Made by a program: the position numbers and the translations under genes. A DNA stretch of 11,171 nt from JBJHBY01 sp050485745 (GTDB taxonomy: Bacteria; Pseudomonadota; Gammaproteobacteria; Pseudomonadales; CAMLJR01). The notes below the pieces were generated by a model. That model saw nothing but the letters and a program-made list of their open reading frames with translations, had not been told where the DNA came from and searched no databases. Positions 5,460 through 11,171 of this stretch are shown here, piece by piece. The stretch is from positions 1 through 11,171 of the forward strand of contig JBJHBY010000108.1 of assembly GCA_050485745.1 (NCBI GenBank). The letters are read 5' to 3'. Each line of letters starts with the position of its first letter. Position 1 is the first letter of the stretch.

Positions 5460-7306
5460 TGCTTGCGGTCGGCGGAACGCTTTTTCGCCAGCAGCATGTC
5501 CATCAGCTGCAGGGTATCGTCGCCATGATCCACGGTCAGCCGCACCAGGCGGCGGGTATCGGGGTTCATCACCGTCTCGCGCAGCTGCAGCGGGTTCATC
5601 TCGCCCAGGCCCTTGAAGCGGGTCACCTGGACCTTGCCACGGCGACCCTCGGCCTCGAGGCGATCGATGATGCCCTGGCGCTCCGCAGCGTCCAGAGCAT
5701 AGAAGGTATCCTTGCCCAGGTCGATGCGATACAGGGGCGGCATCGCCACGAACACATGCCCGGCCATCACCAGCGGACGAAAGTGGCGCAGGAACAGGGC
5801 GCAGATCAGGGTGGCGATATGGGCACCATCGGAGTCCGCATCCGCCAGGATGCAGACCTTGTGATAGCGCAGGCCACTGAGGTCATCGGAGCCGGGCTCG
5901 ACACCGATGGCCACGGAGATGTCGTGCACCTCCTGGGAGGCCAGCACCTGGCCGGCGTCCACCTCCCAGGTGTTGAGAATCTTGCCGCGCAGGGGCAGGA
6001 TCGCCTGGAAGTCGCGGCTGCGTGCCTGCTTGGCGGAGCCACCGGCGGAGTCGCCCTCGACCAGGAACAGCTCGGAGCGCTCCGGCTCACCACTGGAACA
6101 GTCCGCCAGCTTGCCCGGCAGGGCGGGGCCGGAGGTCACTTTCTTGCGCACCACCTGCTTCGACTTGCGCAGGCGCGACTGGGCGTTGTTGATGCACAGA
6201 TCGGCGAGCTTTTCCGCCTCCTCGGTGTGCTGGTTCAGCCACAGGCTGAAGGCGTCCTTGGCCACGCCGCCCACGAAAGCGGCGGCCTCGCGAGAACTGA
6301 GACGCTCCTTGGTCTGGCCGGAAAACTGCGGATCCGCCAGCTTGGCGGAGAGTACATAGCAGCAGCGATCCCAGATATCCTCCGGGGTCAGCTTCACCCC
6401 CCGCGGCAGCAAATTGCGGAATTCGCAGAACTCCCGCATCGCCTCCAGCAGACCGGTGCGCAGGCCGTTGACATGGGTACCGCCCTGGGCGGTGGGAATC
6501 AGGTTGACGTAGGACTCGGTGAGCAGCTCGCCGCCCTCGGGCAGCCACTGCACCGCCCAGTCCACCGCCTCCAGATTGCCGCTGAAGCTGCCAGTGAAGG
6601 GCTCCGCCGGCACCGGCTCCCAACCACGGGTGGCGGCGGCCAGGTAGTCCTGCAGACCATCCTGATAGTGCCATTCATCGCGCTCGCCGCTGGCCTCATC
6701 GAGCAGGGTGACGGTGAGCCCGGGACACAGCACCGCCTTGGCGCGCAGCACGTGGCGCAGGCGCGACAGGGAAAAACGCGGCGAGTCAAAATACTTCGGG
6801 TTCGGCAGAAAGCGCACTGCAGTGCCGGTATTGCGCTTGCCGCAGGTATCCACCACCTCCAGCTCCGTGGCCTTGTGGCCATCGCGAAAGCCCATGCGCC
6901 AGACCTGGCCATCGCGGCGGATGGTGACCTCGAGGGTGCTGGAGAGCGCATTGACGACGCTCACCCCTACCCCGTGCAGCCCACCGGAGAACTGGTACAT
7001 CTTGCCGGAGAACTTGCCCCCCGCGTGCAGGGTGCTGAGGATCACCTCCACCCCGGGGCGACCCATCTCCGGGTGCAGATCCACCGGCATGCCACGGCCG
7101 TTGTCGCTGCAACTCAGCGAGCCATCGCGATGCAGGGTGACCTCGATGCGATCGCAGTGCCCGGCCAGGGCCTCATCGACGCTGTTGTCGATCACTTCCT
7201 GGGCCAGGTGATTGGGGCGACTGGTGTCGGTGTACATCCCCGGGCGCTTGCGCACGGGGTCGAGCCCGGTCAGGACTTCAATGGATTCGGCGGTATAGTC
7301 GGTCAT
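5417..7306 (-). CDS. parE: DNA topoisomerase IV subunit B
   Basis: This is the ATPase subunit of topoisomerase IV, which with ParC decatenates daughter chromosomes. It has 629 residues, matching the usual ParE size of about 630 and lacking the insertion typical of proteobacterial GyrB. The GHKL ATPase domain shows EVIDNSVDEA (37-46), DNGRGMP (68-74), LHAGGKF and GGLHGVGVSVVNA (108-120). The transducer domain carries QTKERL (331-336). The TOPRIM domain has LVEGDSAGG (415-423), LPLRGKILN and LADADSDGAH (487-496), followed by PLYRID and RFKGLGEMN. The start ATG 7306 is preceded by GAGG at four bases. The 3' end overlaps tlyA. A TACAAT hexamer at 7346-7351 (minus strand) is a possible -10 element lying right beside a REP unit. 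The parC partner is not in the window. Confidence 0.96.
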   Translation of the reverse strand: MTDYTAESIEVLTGLDPVRKRPGMYTDTSRPNHLAQEVIDNSVDEALAGHCDRIEVTLHRDGSLSCSDNGRGMPVDLHPEMGRPGVEVILSTLHAGGKFSGKMYQFSGGLHGVGVSVVNALSSTLEVTIRRDGQVWRMGFRDGHKATELEVVDTCGKRNTGTAVRFLPNPKYFDSPRFSLSRLRHVLRAKAVLCPGLTVTLLDEASGERDEWHYQDGLQDYLAAATRGWEPVPAEPFTGSFSGNLEAVDWAVQWLPEGGELLTESYVNLIPTAQGGTHVNGLRTGLLEAMREFCEFRNLLPRGVKLTPEDIWDRCCYVLSAKLADPQFSGQTKERLSSREAAAFVGGVAKDAFSLWLNQHTEEAEKLADLCINNAQSRLRKSKQVVRKKVTSGPALPGKLADCSSGEPERSELFLVEGDSAGGSAKQARSRDFQAILPLRGKILNTWEVDAGQVLASQEVHDISVAIGVEPGSDDLSGLRYHKVCILADADSDGAHIATLICALFLRHFRPLVMAGHVFVAMPPLYRIDLGKDTFYALDAAERQGIIDRLEAEGRRGKVQVTRFKGLGEMNPLQLRETVMNPDTRRLVRLTVDHGDDTLQLMDMLLAKKRSADRKQWLESKGNLAEVVA

Positions 7307-7345
7307 GATACCTCGGCCAACAATGAGCGGGCGACGCGCCGCGCC

Positions 7346-7375
7346 ATTGTAAGACGTAGGCCGGGTTAGCGCGAA
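7346..7375 (-). promoter_or_regulatory. Possible parE promoter abutting a REP unit
   Basis: The minus strand has TACAAT (7351-7346), five of six matches to the -10 consensus, about 40 bp upstream of the parE ATG. At an 18-bp spacing the -35 position reads TTCGCG, a poor match, and falls inside the REP unit 7356-7396. If this is the real promoter, the repeat supplies or replaced its -35 region. Otherwise parE would be read from further upstream through REP cluster B. Confidence 0.25.
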
Positions 7376-7704
7376 TGCACGTAACCCGGCGTCACCTGGC
7401 GGTAGGCTGGCGGGCAGGCCGGGTTAGCGGTGCTGACGGTGAGCTCGCGGGTAGGCTGGGTTAGCGCAAAGCGCGTAACCCAGCGCCACCACCCACGCCA
7501 AGCGTTCCCGAGAGTGTCTCACGAAACTCCACCCACACCAGGCCGCTCCTGGGAGGCCCCTGCGAAGCGCCCCGCGAGCCTCCCCACGAAGCGCCCCGGA
7601 GCCGCTCACGGACCTTTTCCGGAGCGCTCCGGAACCCGCTTCGCGCGAGATGAGATGACAGTGACAACGCTGGGTTACGCCGCTTTGCGGCTAACCCAGC
7701 CTAC
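7356..7704. repeat. REP cluster B between parE and the M48 protease gene
   Basis: The forward units are 7356-7396 and 7451-7493. A degenerate half unit lies at 7402-7440 (GTAGGCTGG, then GGCCGGGTTAGCGG without its 3' arm). The reverse unit ends at CTAC 7701-7704. The first unit has both outer arms changed together (GCCGGGTTA with TAACCCGGC), a compensatory change relative to the GCTGGGTTA/TAACCCAGC form. The last unit shares over 40 identical bases with the one at 10340-10375. The spacer is longer than in cluster C but keeps related pieces (GTTCCCGAGAGTGTCTCACG). Unlike clusters A and C, it lies upstream of a gene start (parE) as well as downstream of a gene end. I see no coding sequence in the 439-bp intergenic stretch 7307-7745. 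Confidence 0.8.
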
Positions 7705-7745
7705 GGCACGGCATGGGCATTGGCGGATGCGGCACAGACGGCAGC

Positions 7746-8567
7746 CTACCGCGGGCAGGCCGGGCGGCGGCCCTGGGCGCGGGCGCGCTCGTAGCGGGCC
7801 AGGGCATCGGGCATGGCGGCCTCGAGATCGCGGATACGCGTGTCGTGGGAAGGGTGCGTGGACAAAAACTCCGGTGGTGCACCGTCGCGGCCGGCGCTCA
7901 TGTTGCGCCACAGCTGAATGCTCTCGCGCGGATCGAAGCCGGCCTCGGCCATCAGCCGCAGGCCGATCAGATCGGCCTCACGTTCCTGAGTGCGACCATA
8001 GGGCAGCAGCACACCCACCTGAGCACCAACACCGAGCGCCGCCATGACCGCATCGCGCTGGGGCGAGGCCCCACCGAGCAGGGCCGCCACCAGCTGCTGG
8101 CCCGTATCGGCGGCAAACTGCAGTGACAAGCGCTCGCCACCATGCTGTGCCTGCACATGGCCGATCTCGTGACCTACCACCGCGGCCAGCTGGGCATCGT
8201 TCACGGCAACCTTGAGCAGCCCCGTGTGCACACCGATACGGCGCCCCGGCAGGGCAAAGGCATTGGCGCTGTCGTCATCGAACACCACCACTTCCCAGCC
8301 CCGGGCTTCAGCCTCGGGAAGAACCACGAACAGAGCATCCGCCACACACTGCACATGGCGATTGATACGGGCATCCCGACTGGCAGCTTGCTGTTCCTTG
8401 ATCTGCTCGAAGGCGGCAACGCCCATCTGGTCGACCTGGGCACCGGAGAACAACAACAACTGGCGCCGCCCGGTGGGTGAAGTGGCACAGGCCACCACCA
8501 GGGCCAGGACCAACAGGATTGCGGCCGGGATTTTCCAGCCGCGACCGGCAAGAACGGCAAGCTTCAT
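7746..8567 (-). CDS. M48-family zinc metalloprotease, predicted lipoprotein
   Basis: This is a 273-residue predicted periplasmic, lipid-anchored zinc endopeptidase of the LoiP/BepA-like M48 group, members of which act in outer-membrane or envelope protein quality control. The start ATG 8567 is chosen because AGGGA (8575-8579) lies seven bases upstream. The ATG at 8573 is only one base from that site, and the ORF start at 8639 gives no signal sequence. The N-terminus is basic, then ILLVLALVVAC, a lipobox with Cys27. The zinc motif HEIGH is at 133-137 within VVGHEIGHVQAQH, and the third ligand region EREAD is at 195-199. An SxNAFALPG-like stretch (100-108) and STHPSHDTRI are also typical of the family. 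The protein lacks the TPR region of BepA, so it is closer to LoiP. The TAG stop lies in GTAGGCTG, like the REP-derived stops elsewhere. A 273-bp MITE-like element sits 88 bp upstream of the start. Confidence 0.92.
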   Translation of the reverse strand: MKLAVLAGRGWKIPAAILLVLALVVACATSPTGRRQLLLFSGAQVDQMGVAAFEQIKEQQAASRDARINRHVQCVADALFVVLPEAEARGWEVVVFDDDSANAFALPGRRIGVHTGLLKVAVNDAQLAAVVGHEIGHVQAQHGGERLSLQFAADTGQQLVAALLGGASPQRDAVMAALGVGAQVGVLLPYGRTQEREADLIGLRLMAEAGFDPRESIQLWRNMSAGRDGAPPEFLSTHPSHDTRIRDLEAAMPDALARYERARAQGRRPACPR

Positions 8568-8616
8568 CGTCATATCCCTGATGCTATTAACCTGGCGACC
8601 GGGCTGCGCCCGTCCG

Positions 8617-8634
8617 CGGCACATGGATGTGCCG
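8617..8634. promoter_or_regulatory. Perfect palindrome upstream of the M48 gene
   Basis: CGGCACAT-GG-ATGTGCCG has perfect 8-bp arms around two bases, 50 bp upstream of the M48 start codon. It could be an operator or a hairpin in the leader. A small TGGCC/GGCCA hairpin (8640-8652) follows. No recognisable -35/-10 pair accompanies it. Confidence 0.35.
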
Positions 8635-8654
8635 ACCATTGGCCGAAGGCCAGA

Positions 8655-8927
8655 TTAAGGCACCTCTGATCAATTCGGCAATGGCTCAGCGGAGCCTCTG
8701 GCGGACACTGGCGAGGCGCAACGCGAAGGTCAAGGGTTGCTCTCCTTGACGAGCGTTGCAACGACGTCCAGTGTGCGCCAGAGGCCCGCCCTTCGGGGCT
8801 TTGCGTTGATCCGCCTGACCTCGTTGCGGTCACTTGAAAGGCAACCAGCCTTCCCGCGTGACCGCGTCTCGCCAGACGAATCAACGCAAGGCCTGAGCGA
8901 TCGCCGAAGTGATCAGAGGTGCCTTAA
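8655..8927. mobile_element. 273-bp MITE-like element with terminal inverted repeats and two internal hairpins
   Basis: TTAAGGCACCTCTGATCA (8655-8672) recurs as its exact reverse complement at 8910-8927. The match extends inward to 25 bp with one mismatch (8655-8679 / 8903-8927). The outermost TTAA at both ends could be a target duplication (TTAA or TA) or part of the repeat. Inside are two large self-complementary blocks. The first (8694-8785) has GCCTCTGGCG.ACACTGG arms, then GCAACGC/GCGTTGC and GTCAAGG/CCTTGAC. The second (8798-8892) has TTGCGTTGAT/ATCAACGCAA, GCGGTCAC/GTGACCGC and AAGGC/GCCTT. No open frame in it looks coding, so it would be non-autonomous. The parent transposase is not identifiable. 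It lies between the M48 and secreted-repeat genes. With the palindrome at 8617-8634 and the repeat at 8958-9054, it accounts for most of the 517-bp intergenic stretch 8568-9084. Confidence 0.75.
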
Positions 8928-8957
8928 GGAGCCCTTGAACAGCTCCGTGTGCTCTCT

Positions 8958-9054
8958 GGCTTTCAGGCCAAGCTGCAATCAAGGTGCACTTTCGAAGGCA
9001 TAGCGGTGCTACGTCAAGAAAGGGTAACGCAGGGTGCAGGTCAGCCTGAAAGCC
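8958..9054. repeat. 97-bp inverted-repeat element
   Basis: The 20-bp arms GGCTTTCAGGCCAAGCTGCA (8958-8977) and the complementary 9035-9054 match at 17 of 20 positions. Inside are CTTTC/GAAAG and a small GCATAGC-GGT-GCTACGT hairpin, so the RNA or single strand could fold into one long, interrupted stem. It begins 30 bp after the MITE-like element and ends next to the terminator-like hairpins of the gene at 9085-9456. Only one copy is in the window. It has the look of a dispersed intergenic repeat, but that cannot be shown here. Confidence 0.5.
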
Positions 9055-9081
9055 CCAAGGGGCGCGGCACTCCGGTGCCGC
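9049..9081 (-). terminator. Double hairpin after the secreted-repeat gene
   Basis: Reading the minus strand away from the stop at 9085, there is first a 7-bp stem GCGGCAC/GTGCCGC (9064-9081). Then comes a tight GCCCC-TT-GGGGC stem (9052-9063) followed by TTTC. This is a plausible but weak intrinsic terminator because the U-tract is short. Confidence 0.4.
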
Positions 9082-9084
9082 CAG

Positions 9085-9456
9085 TCACTGCACCTCCTGC
9101 CCCTGCCCCAGGCTCCAGGGGGTACACAGCGGCGGCTGGGTCAGATCCCGGTATTCGCAGAGGGAGACGGCGCCAATACTGGTATTGATGCGCCAGGTCG
9201 AGAGCACGTCATCGCCGGGAATGATCTGGTAGTTGCCCGGCGCGGCGCCGACGCTCCAGGGGTAGCAGTCCGGCGGGTTGTTCATGCCCTCGAAGCTGCA
9301 CAGAGACACCGCGCCATTGCCGTGGTTGACCCGCCACACGGACAGGTTGCCCTTGGTGGAGAAGCCGCTGTACTGGGCGCTGGCGGATGCCGCGGGAAGC
9401 AGCAGCATGGCCACGAGCAGCCACAGCCATGACCGGTGATTGATCAGAATTTGCAT
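9085..9456 (-). CDS. Small secreted protein with two 47-residue cysteine-containing repeats
   Basis: This is a 123-residue protein. The ATG at 9456 is preceded by GGAGGGG about five bases upstream. An upstream in-frame extension to 9570 is arginine-rich and would hide the signal peptide. Residues 1-27 form a Sec signal peptide ending ASASA, with Gln28 the likely first mature residue. The mature 96 residues hold two copies of a pattern, W-R-[VI]-N-x3-G-A-V-S-L-C-x10-C-x-P-W-S-x-G. Trp41/88, Cys53/100, Cys64/111 and Trp67/114 are spaced by exactly 47 residues. Four cysteines, one pair per repeat, suggest one disulfide per repeat in the periplasm or outside the cell. I do not recognise the family and assign no function. 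It is divergently arranged with the DUF4136 lipoprotein gene 191 bp away. Confidence 0.75.
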   Translation of the reverse strand: MQILINHRSWLWLLVAMLLLPAASASAQYSGFSTKGNLSVWRVNHGNGAVSLCSFEGMNNPPDCYPWSVGAAPGNYQIIPGDDVLSTWRINTSIGAVSLCEYRDLTQPPLCTPWSLGQGQEVQ

Positions 9457-9616
9457 GATTTCCCCTCCCACCCTCGTCTCGCCCGCCACCCGCTCACCAC
9501 GGCACAGGCCTCGCCGACATTCTGCGACGGCTCGGCGCAGAAGACAACGCCCGGCCAGGCCACGAGGCAACCATAGCGATTCGGTACGGGGTACGGACCT
9601 TTCGACAACCTGTTAA

Positions 9617-9639
9617 GATCGAAGGACACGATCGAAGGA
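9617..9639 (+). repeat. Direct repeat over the ribosome-binding site of the DUF4136 gene
   Basis: GATCGAAGGA occurs at 9617-9626 and again at 9630-9639, separated by CAC. The second copy, followed by G, forms the GAAGGAG Shine-Dalgarno seven bases before the ATG at 9648. The first copy would be too distant for that start. It may be a slippage duplication or a binding site. No convincing promoter is visible in the 191 bp between the divergent genes. Confidence 0.5.
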
Positions 9640-9647
9640 GTGCTGTC

Positions 9648-10208
9648 ATGCCGAAGCTGAAATGGATCACCCTGCTCTCCGCCCTGCTGGTCCCCGCCCT
9701 GCTGACCACAGGCTGCGCGCAGCAGCGCGTCGCCCTGGACTACGATGAGCACGTCGACTTCAGCGGCTACCGGCACTACCAGTGGCTGGAGGAGCGCAGC
9801 GGTGTCGGTGAGGCCTTCAACCCCCTGCTGGCGGAGCGCGTGCAAAATGCCATCGGCCGGGCACTGGCGGACCGCTCCCTGGAGCGGCTGGAGGACGGGG
9901 AACCGGACTTCCTGGTGCGTTATTTCGTCAGCAGCACGGCGCGAACCGAGTCTTCCCGCGCCCGCGGCAGCGTTGGCATGGGGGGCAGTTCGGGCAATGT
10001 CGGCCTCGGCGTCGGCATTGGTTTCCCCATCGGCGGCGACCGCATCACCCAGCGCGCGCAGATCATCATCGACTTTCTGGAGCCGGAGAGCGGTCGCCTG
10101 ACCTGGCGTGCCACCCGCGAACTGGACCTCCCCGGCGACCCCGAGCGCGCCCAGGCGAGGGTGACGGAAGCGGTGACGGAGATGCTCGGCAAGTTCCCCC
10201 CCCGGTAG
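9648..10208 (+). CDS. DUF4136-type lipoprotein
   Basis: This is a 186-residue predicted lipoprotein. The start ATG 9648 has GAAGGAG at seven bases. The N-terminus is basic then hydrophobic and ends LLTTGC, placing the lipid-modified Cys at residue 23. The -3 residue is Thr rather than the usual Leu, so the lipobox is slightly atypical. After it comes the pattern typical of DUF4136 proteins: VALDYDEHVDFSGYRHYQWL, then a DFLVRYFVS strand, a glycine-rich loop (GMGGSSGNVGLGVGIGFPIG), and an IIIDFLEPESGRLTWRA strand with a C-terminal helix. The role of the family is unknown; members are outer-membrane-type lipoproteins. The TAG stop at 10206-10208 lies in the GTAG of a REP unit, so the last residues (KFPPR) may have been set by that insertion. 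Confidence 0.85.
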   Translation: MPKLKWITLLSALLVPALLTTGCAQQRVALDYDEHVDFSGYRHYQWLEERSGVGEAFNPLLAERVQNAIGRALADRSLERLEDGEPDFLVRYFVSSTARTESSRARGSVGMGGSSGNVGLGVGIGFPIGGDRITQRAQIIIDFLEPESGRLTWRATRELDLPGDPERAQARVTEAVTEMLGKFPPR

Positions 10209-10375
10209 GCTGGGTTAGCGGCGCAGCCGCGAAACCCAGCGTCACCACCCACACCGGGGCATTCCCGGAAGCGGCTCACGAAGCTCTCCGGGATGCTCTC
10301 GGAACCAACATCGGTGCGAGATTCGATCGTAGTGAGAACGCTGGGTTACGCCGCTTTGCGGCTAACCCAGCCTAC
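10205..10375. repeat. REPIN-like element C between the DUF4136 gene and hemE
   Basis: This is the cleanest composite in the window. A forward REP unit (10205-10250, GTAG, GCTGGGTTA/AAACCCAGC with one arm mismatch) and a reverse unit (10340-10375, ending CTAC) enclose a spacer of about 90 bp. The spacer is clearly related to that of cluster A. The inner stems differ between units yet stay paired: GCGGC/GCCGC here, and GCCGC/GCGGC in the reverse unit read on the minus strand. The bulged G before the 3' arm is kept. It lies between convergent genes and supplies the stop codon of the DUF4136 gene. The palindromes could also slow transcription from both sides, but no U-tract is present. Confidence 0.85.
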
Positions 10376-10430
10376 GGCCACCGTCGCAGGCCAGTGGAGT
10401 GTGCCATAGCGGCGGGTTGCGCGTCTGACG

Positions 10431-11171
10431 TCACCGATGATAGGCCGGCGAAAGCTCGTGCACCGCGTCGATAAAGGCGCGGGCGTGCTCAGGATTGACC
10501 TCCGGCGTGATGCCATGGCCGAGATTGAACACATGGCCATTACCTGAACCATAGCTTTCCAGAATCTGCGCCACCTCGGCACGGATGCGCGCCGGGCTGG
10601 CATGCAGCACGGCCGGATCCATATTGCCCTGCAGGGCCACCCGCTCGCCGACCCGCGCACGGGCAGCGCCGATGTCCATGGTCCAGTCCAGGCCCAGCGC
10701 GTCGCAGCCGCTGTCGGCCATCGCCTCCAGCCAGAGGCCACCGTTCTTGGTGAACAGGATGACCGGCACCCGCCGCCCCTCGTGTTCGCCAATCAGCCCC
10801 TCGACAATGCGCCGCATGTAGGCCAGGGAGAACTCGCGGTAGGCCGCGTGGCTGAGTGCCCCGCCCCAGGTATCGAAAATCTGCACCGCCTGGGCACCGG
10901 CGCGAATCTGGGCATTGAGGTAAACCGTCACCGCCCGGGCCAGCTTGTCCAGCAGCCGGTGCATCAGCTCGGGCCGATCAAACAACAGGGTCTTGGCGGC
11001 GCGAAAATCCTTCGATGAGCCACCCTCGATCATGTAGGTGGCCAGGGTCCAGGGGCTGCCGGAAAAGCCGATCAGGGGCACCCTGCCAGCGAGCTCACTG
11101 CGAATCAACCTGACCGCATCGACCACATAGGCCAGGTCGCTCTCCGGGTCGGGCACCGGCAAGGCCTCGAT
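10431..11171 (-). CDS. hemE: Uroporphyrinogen decarboxylase, C-terminal part (5' end outside window)
   Basis: HemE decarboxylates the four acetate side chains of uroporphyrinogen III to give coproporphyrinogen III in haem biosynthesis, in the cytoplasm. The frame is open from the right edge (IEALPVPDPESD) to the TGA at 10431-10433, 246 residues. That corresponds to about the last 70 percent of a protein usually near 354 residues. Family landmarks are LIGFSGSPWTLATYMIEGGS, QIFDTWGG, CDALGLDWT, ALQGNMDP and VFNLGHGI, with the usual YHR end. The internal TTG at 11162 is not a real start. The gene converges on the DUF4136 gene across REPIN C. No separate terminator is evident. Confidence 0.96.
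   Translation of the reverse strand: MEALPVPDPESDLAYVVDAVRLIRSELAGRVPLIGFSGSPWTLATYMIEGGSSKDFRAAKTLLFDRPELMHRLLDKLARAVTVYLNAQIRAGAQAVQIFDTWGGALSHAAYREFSLAYMRRIVEGLIGEHEGRRVPVILFTKNGGLWLEAMADSGCDALGLDWTMDIGAARARVGERVALQGNMDPAVLHASPARIRAEVAQILESYGSGNGHVFNLGHGITPEVNPEHARAFIDAVHELSPAYHR

Noticed and set aside
5312..7369. A 685-residue open frame on the + strand
   Set aside because: It is antisense to parE, whose ATPase and TOPRIM motifs are unmistakable. The long opposite frame is a by-product of high GC.
7430..8047. A 205-residue + strand frame spanning REP cluster B and the M48 gene end
   Set aside because: It is arginine-rich and crosses repeats and the antisense of a clear protease gene, so it is not coding.
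8570..9003. Open frames inside the MITE-like element, on both strands
   Set aside because: They run through the inverted repeats, have no ribosome-binding site and show no transposase-like motif.

Overview
The window looks like a chromosomal segment from a GC-rich gammaproteobacterium. Housekeeping genes (parE, hemE, a tlyA-type methyltransferase) lie beside VPLPA/PEP-CTERM exported proteins, and the intergenic DNA is full of REP/REPIN-type palindromes. A Chromatiales or Ectothiorhodospiraceae-like source is possible, but that is a guess. The assembly has one gap of ten N inside a cytochrome P450 gene.

Layout. (1) 1-225: C-terminus of an unidentified + strand protein, facing a minus-strand gene across a shared terminator-like hairpin. 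(2) 371-2403: two tandem minus-strand paralogues encoding secreted proteins with VPLPA-type PEP-CTERM tails. Each has its own upstream region. Both upstream regions carry the same 17-bp box (TGTCGATnnnnTTTACG on the minus strand) followed 76-87 bp downstream by a sigma-54-like -24/-12 site. This suggests enhancer-dependent co-regulation of the pair. (3) 2404-2987: AT-richer control region shared with the divergent P450 gene (2988-4227), which has its own TetR-like palindrome. (4) 4617-7306: tlyA overlapping the 3' end of parE on the minus strand. (5) 7746-8567: an M48-family lipoprotein protease on the minus strand. (6) 8655-8927: a 273-bp MITE-like element with 25-bp terminal inverted repeats and two large internal hairpins. 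A second inverted repeat follows at 8958-9054. (7) 9085-9456: a small secreted protein made of two 47-residue cysteine-containing repeats on the minus strand. It is divergent from a DUF4136-type lipoprotein (9648-10208). (8) 10431-11171: the C-terminal two thirds of hemE on the minus strand, running off the window.

Three intergenic regions (4224-4620, 7356-7704, 10205-10375) hold clusters of one palindrome family. Each unit has a 5' GTAG, a GCTGGGTTA/TAACCCAGC stem, a covarying inner stem and usually a bulged G. The units are arranged as inverted pairs around a spacer. This is the organisation of REP sequences and REPINs/BIMEs mobilised by RAYT (TnpA-REP) transposases. No RAYT gene is in the window. 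The TAG of the GTAG signature is the actual stop codon of three genes, and a shorter GTAGGCTG match gives the stop of a fourth. Every other visible stop is TGA.

No tRNA, rRNA, CRISPR array, transposase or phage gene was seen. The most novel material is regulatory and repetitive: the shared PEP-CTERM box plus promoter, the stop-codon-supplying REPs, the 273-bp MITE-like element and the unrecognised two-repeat secreted protein.
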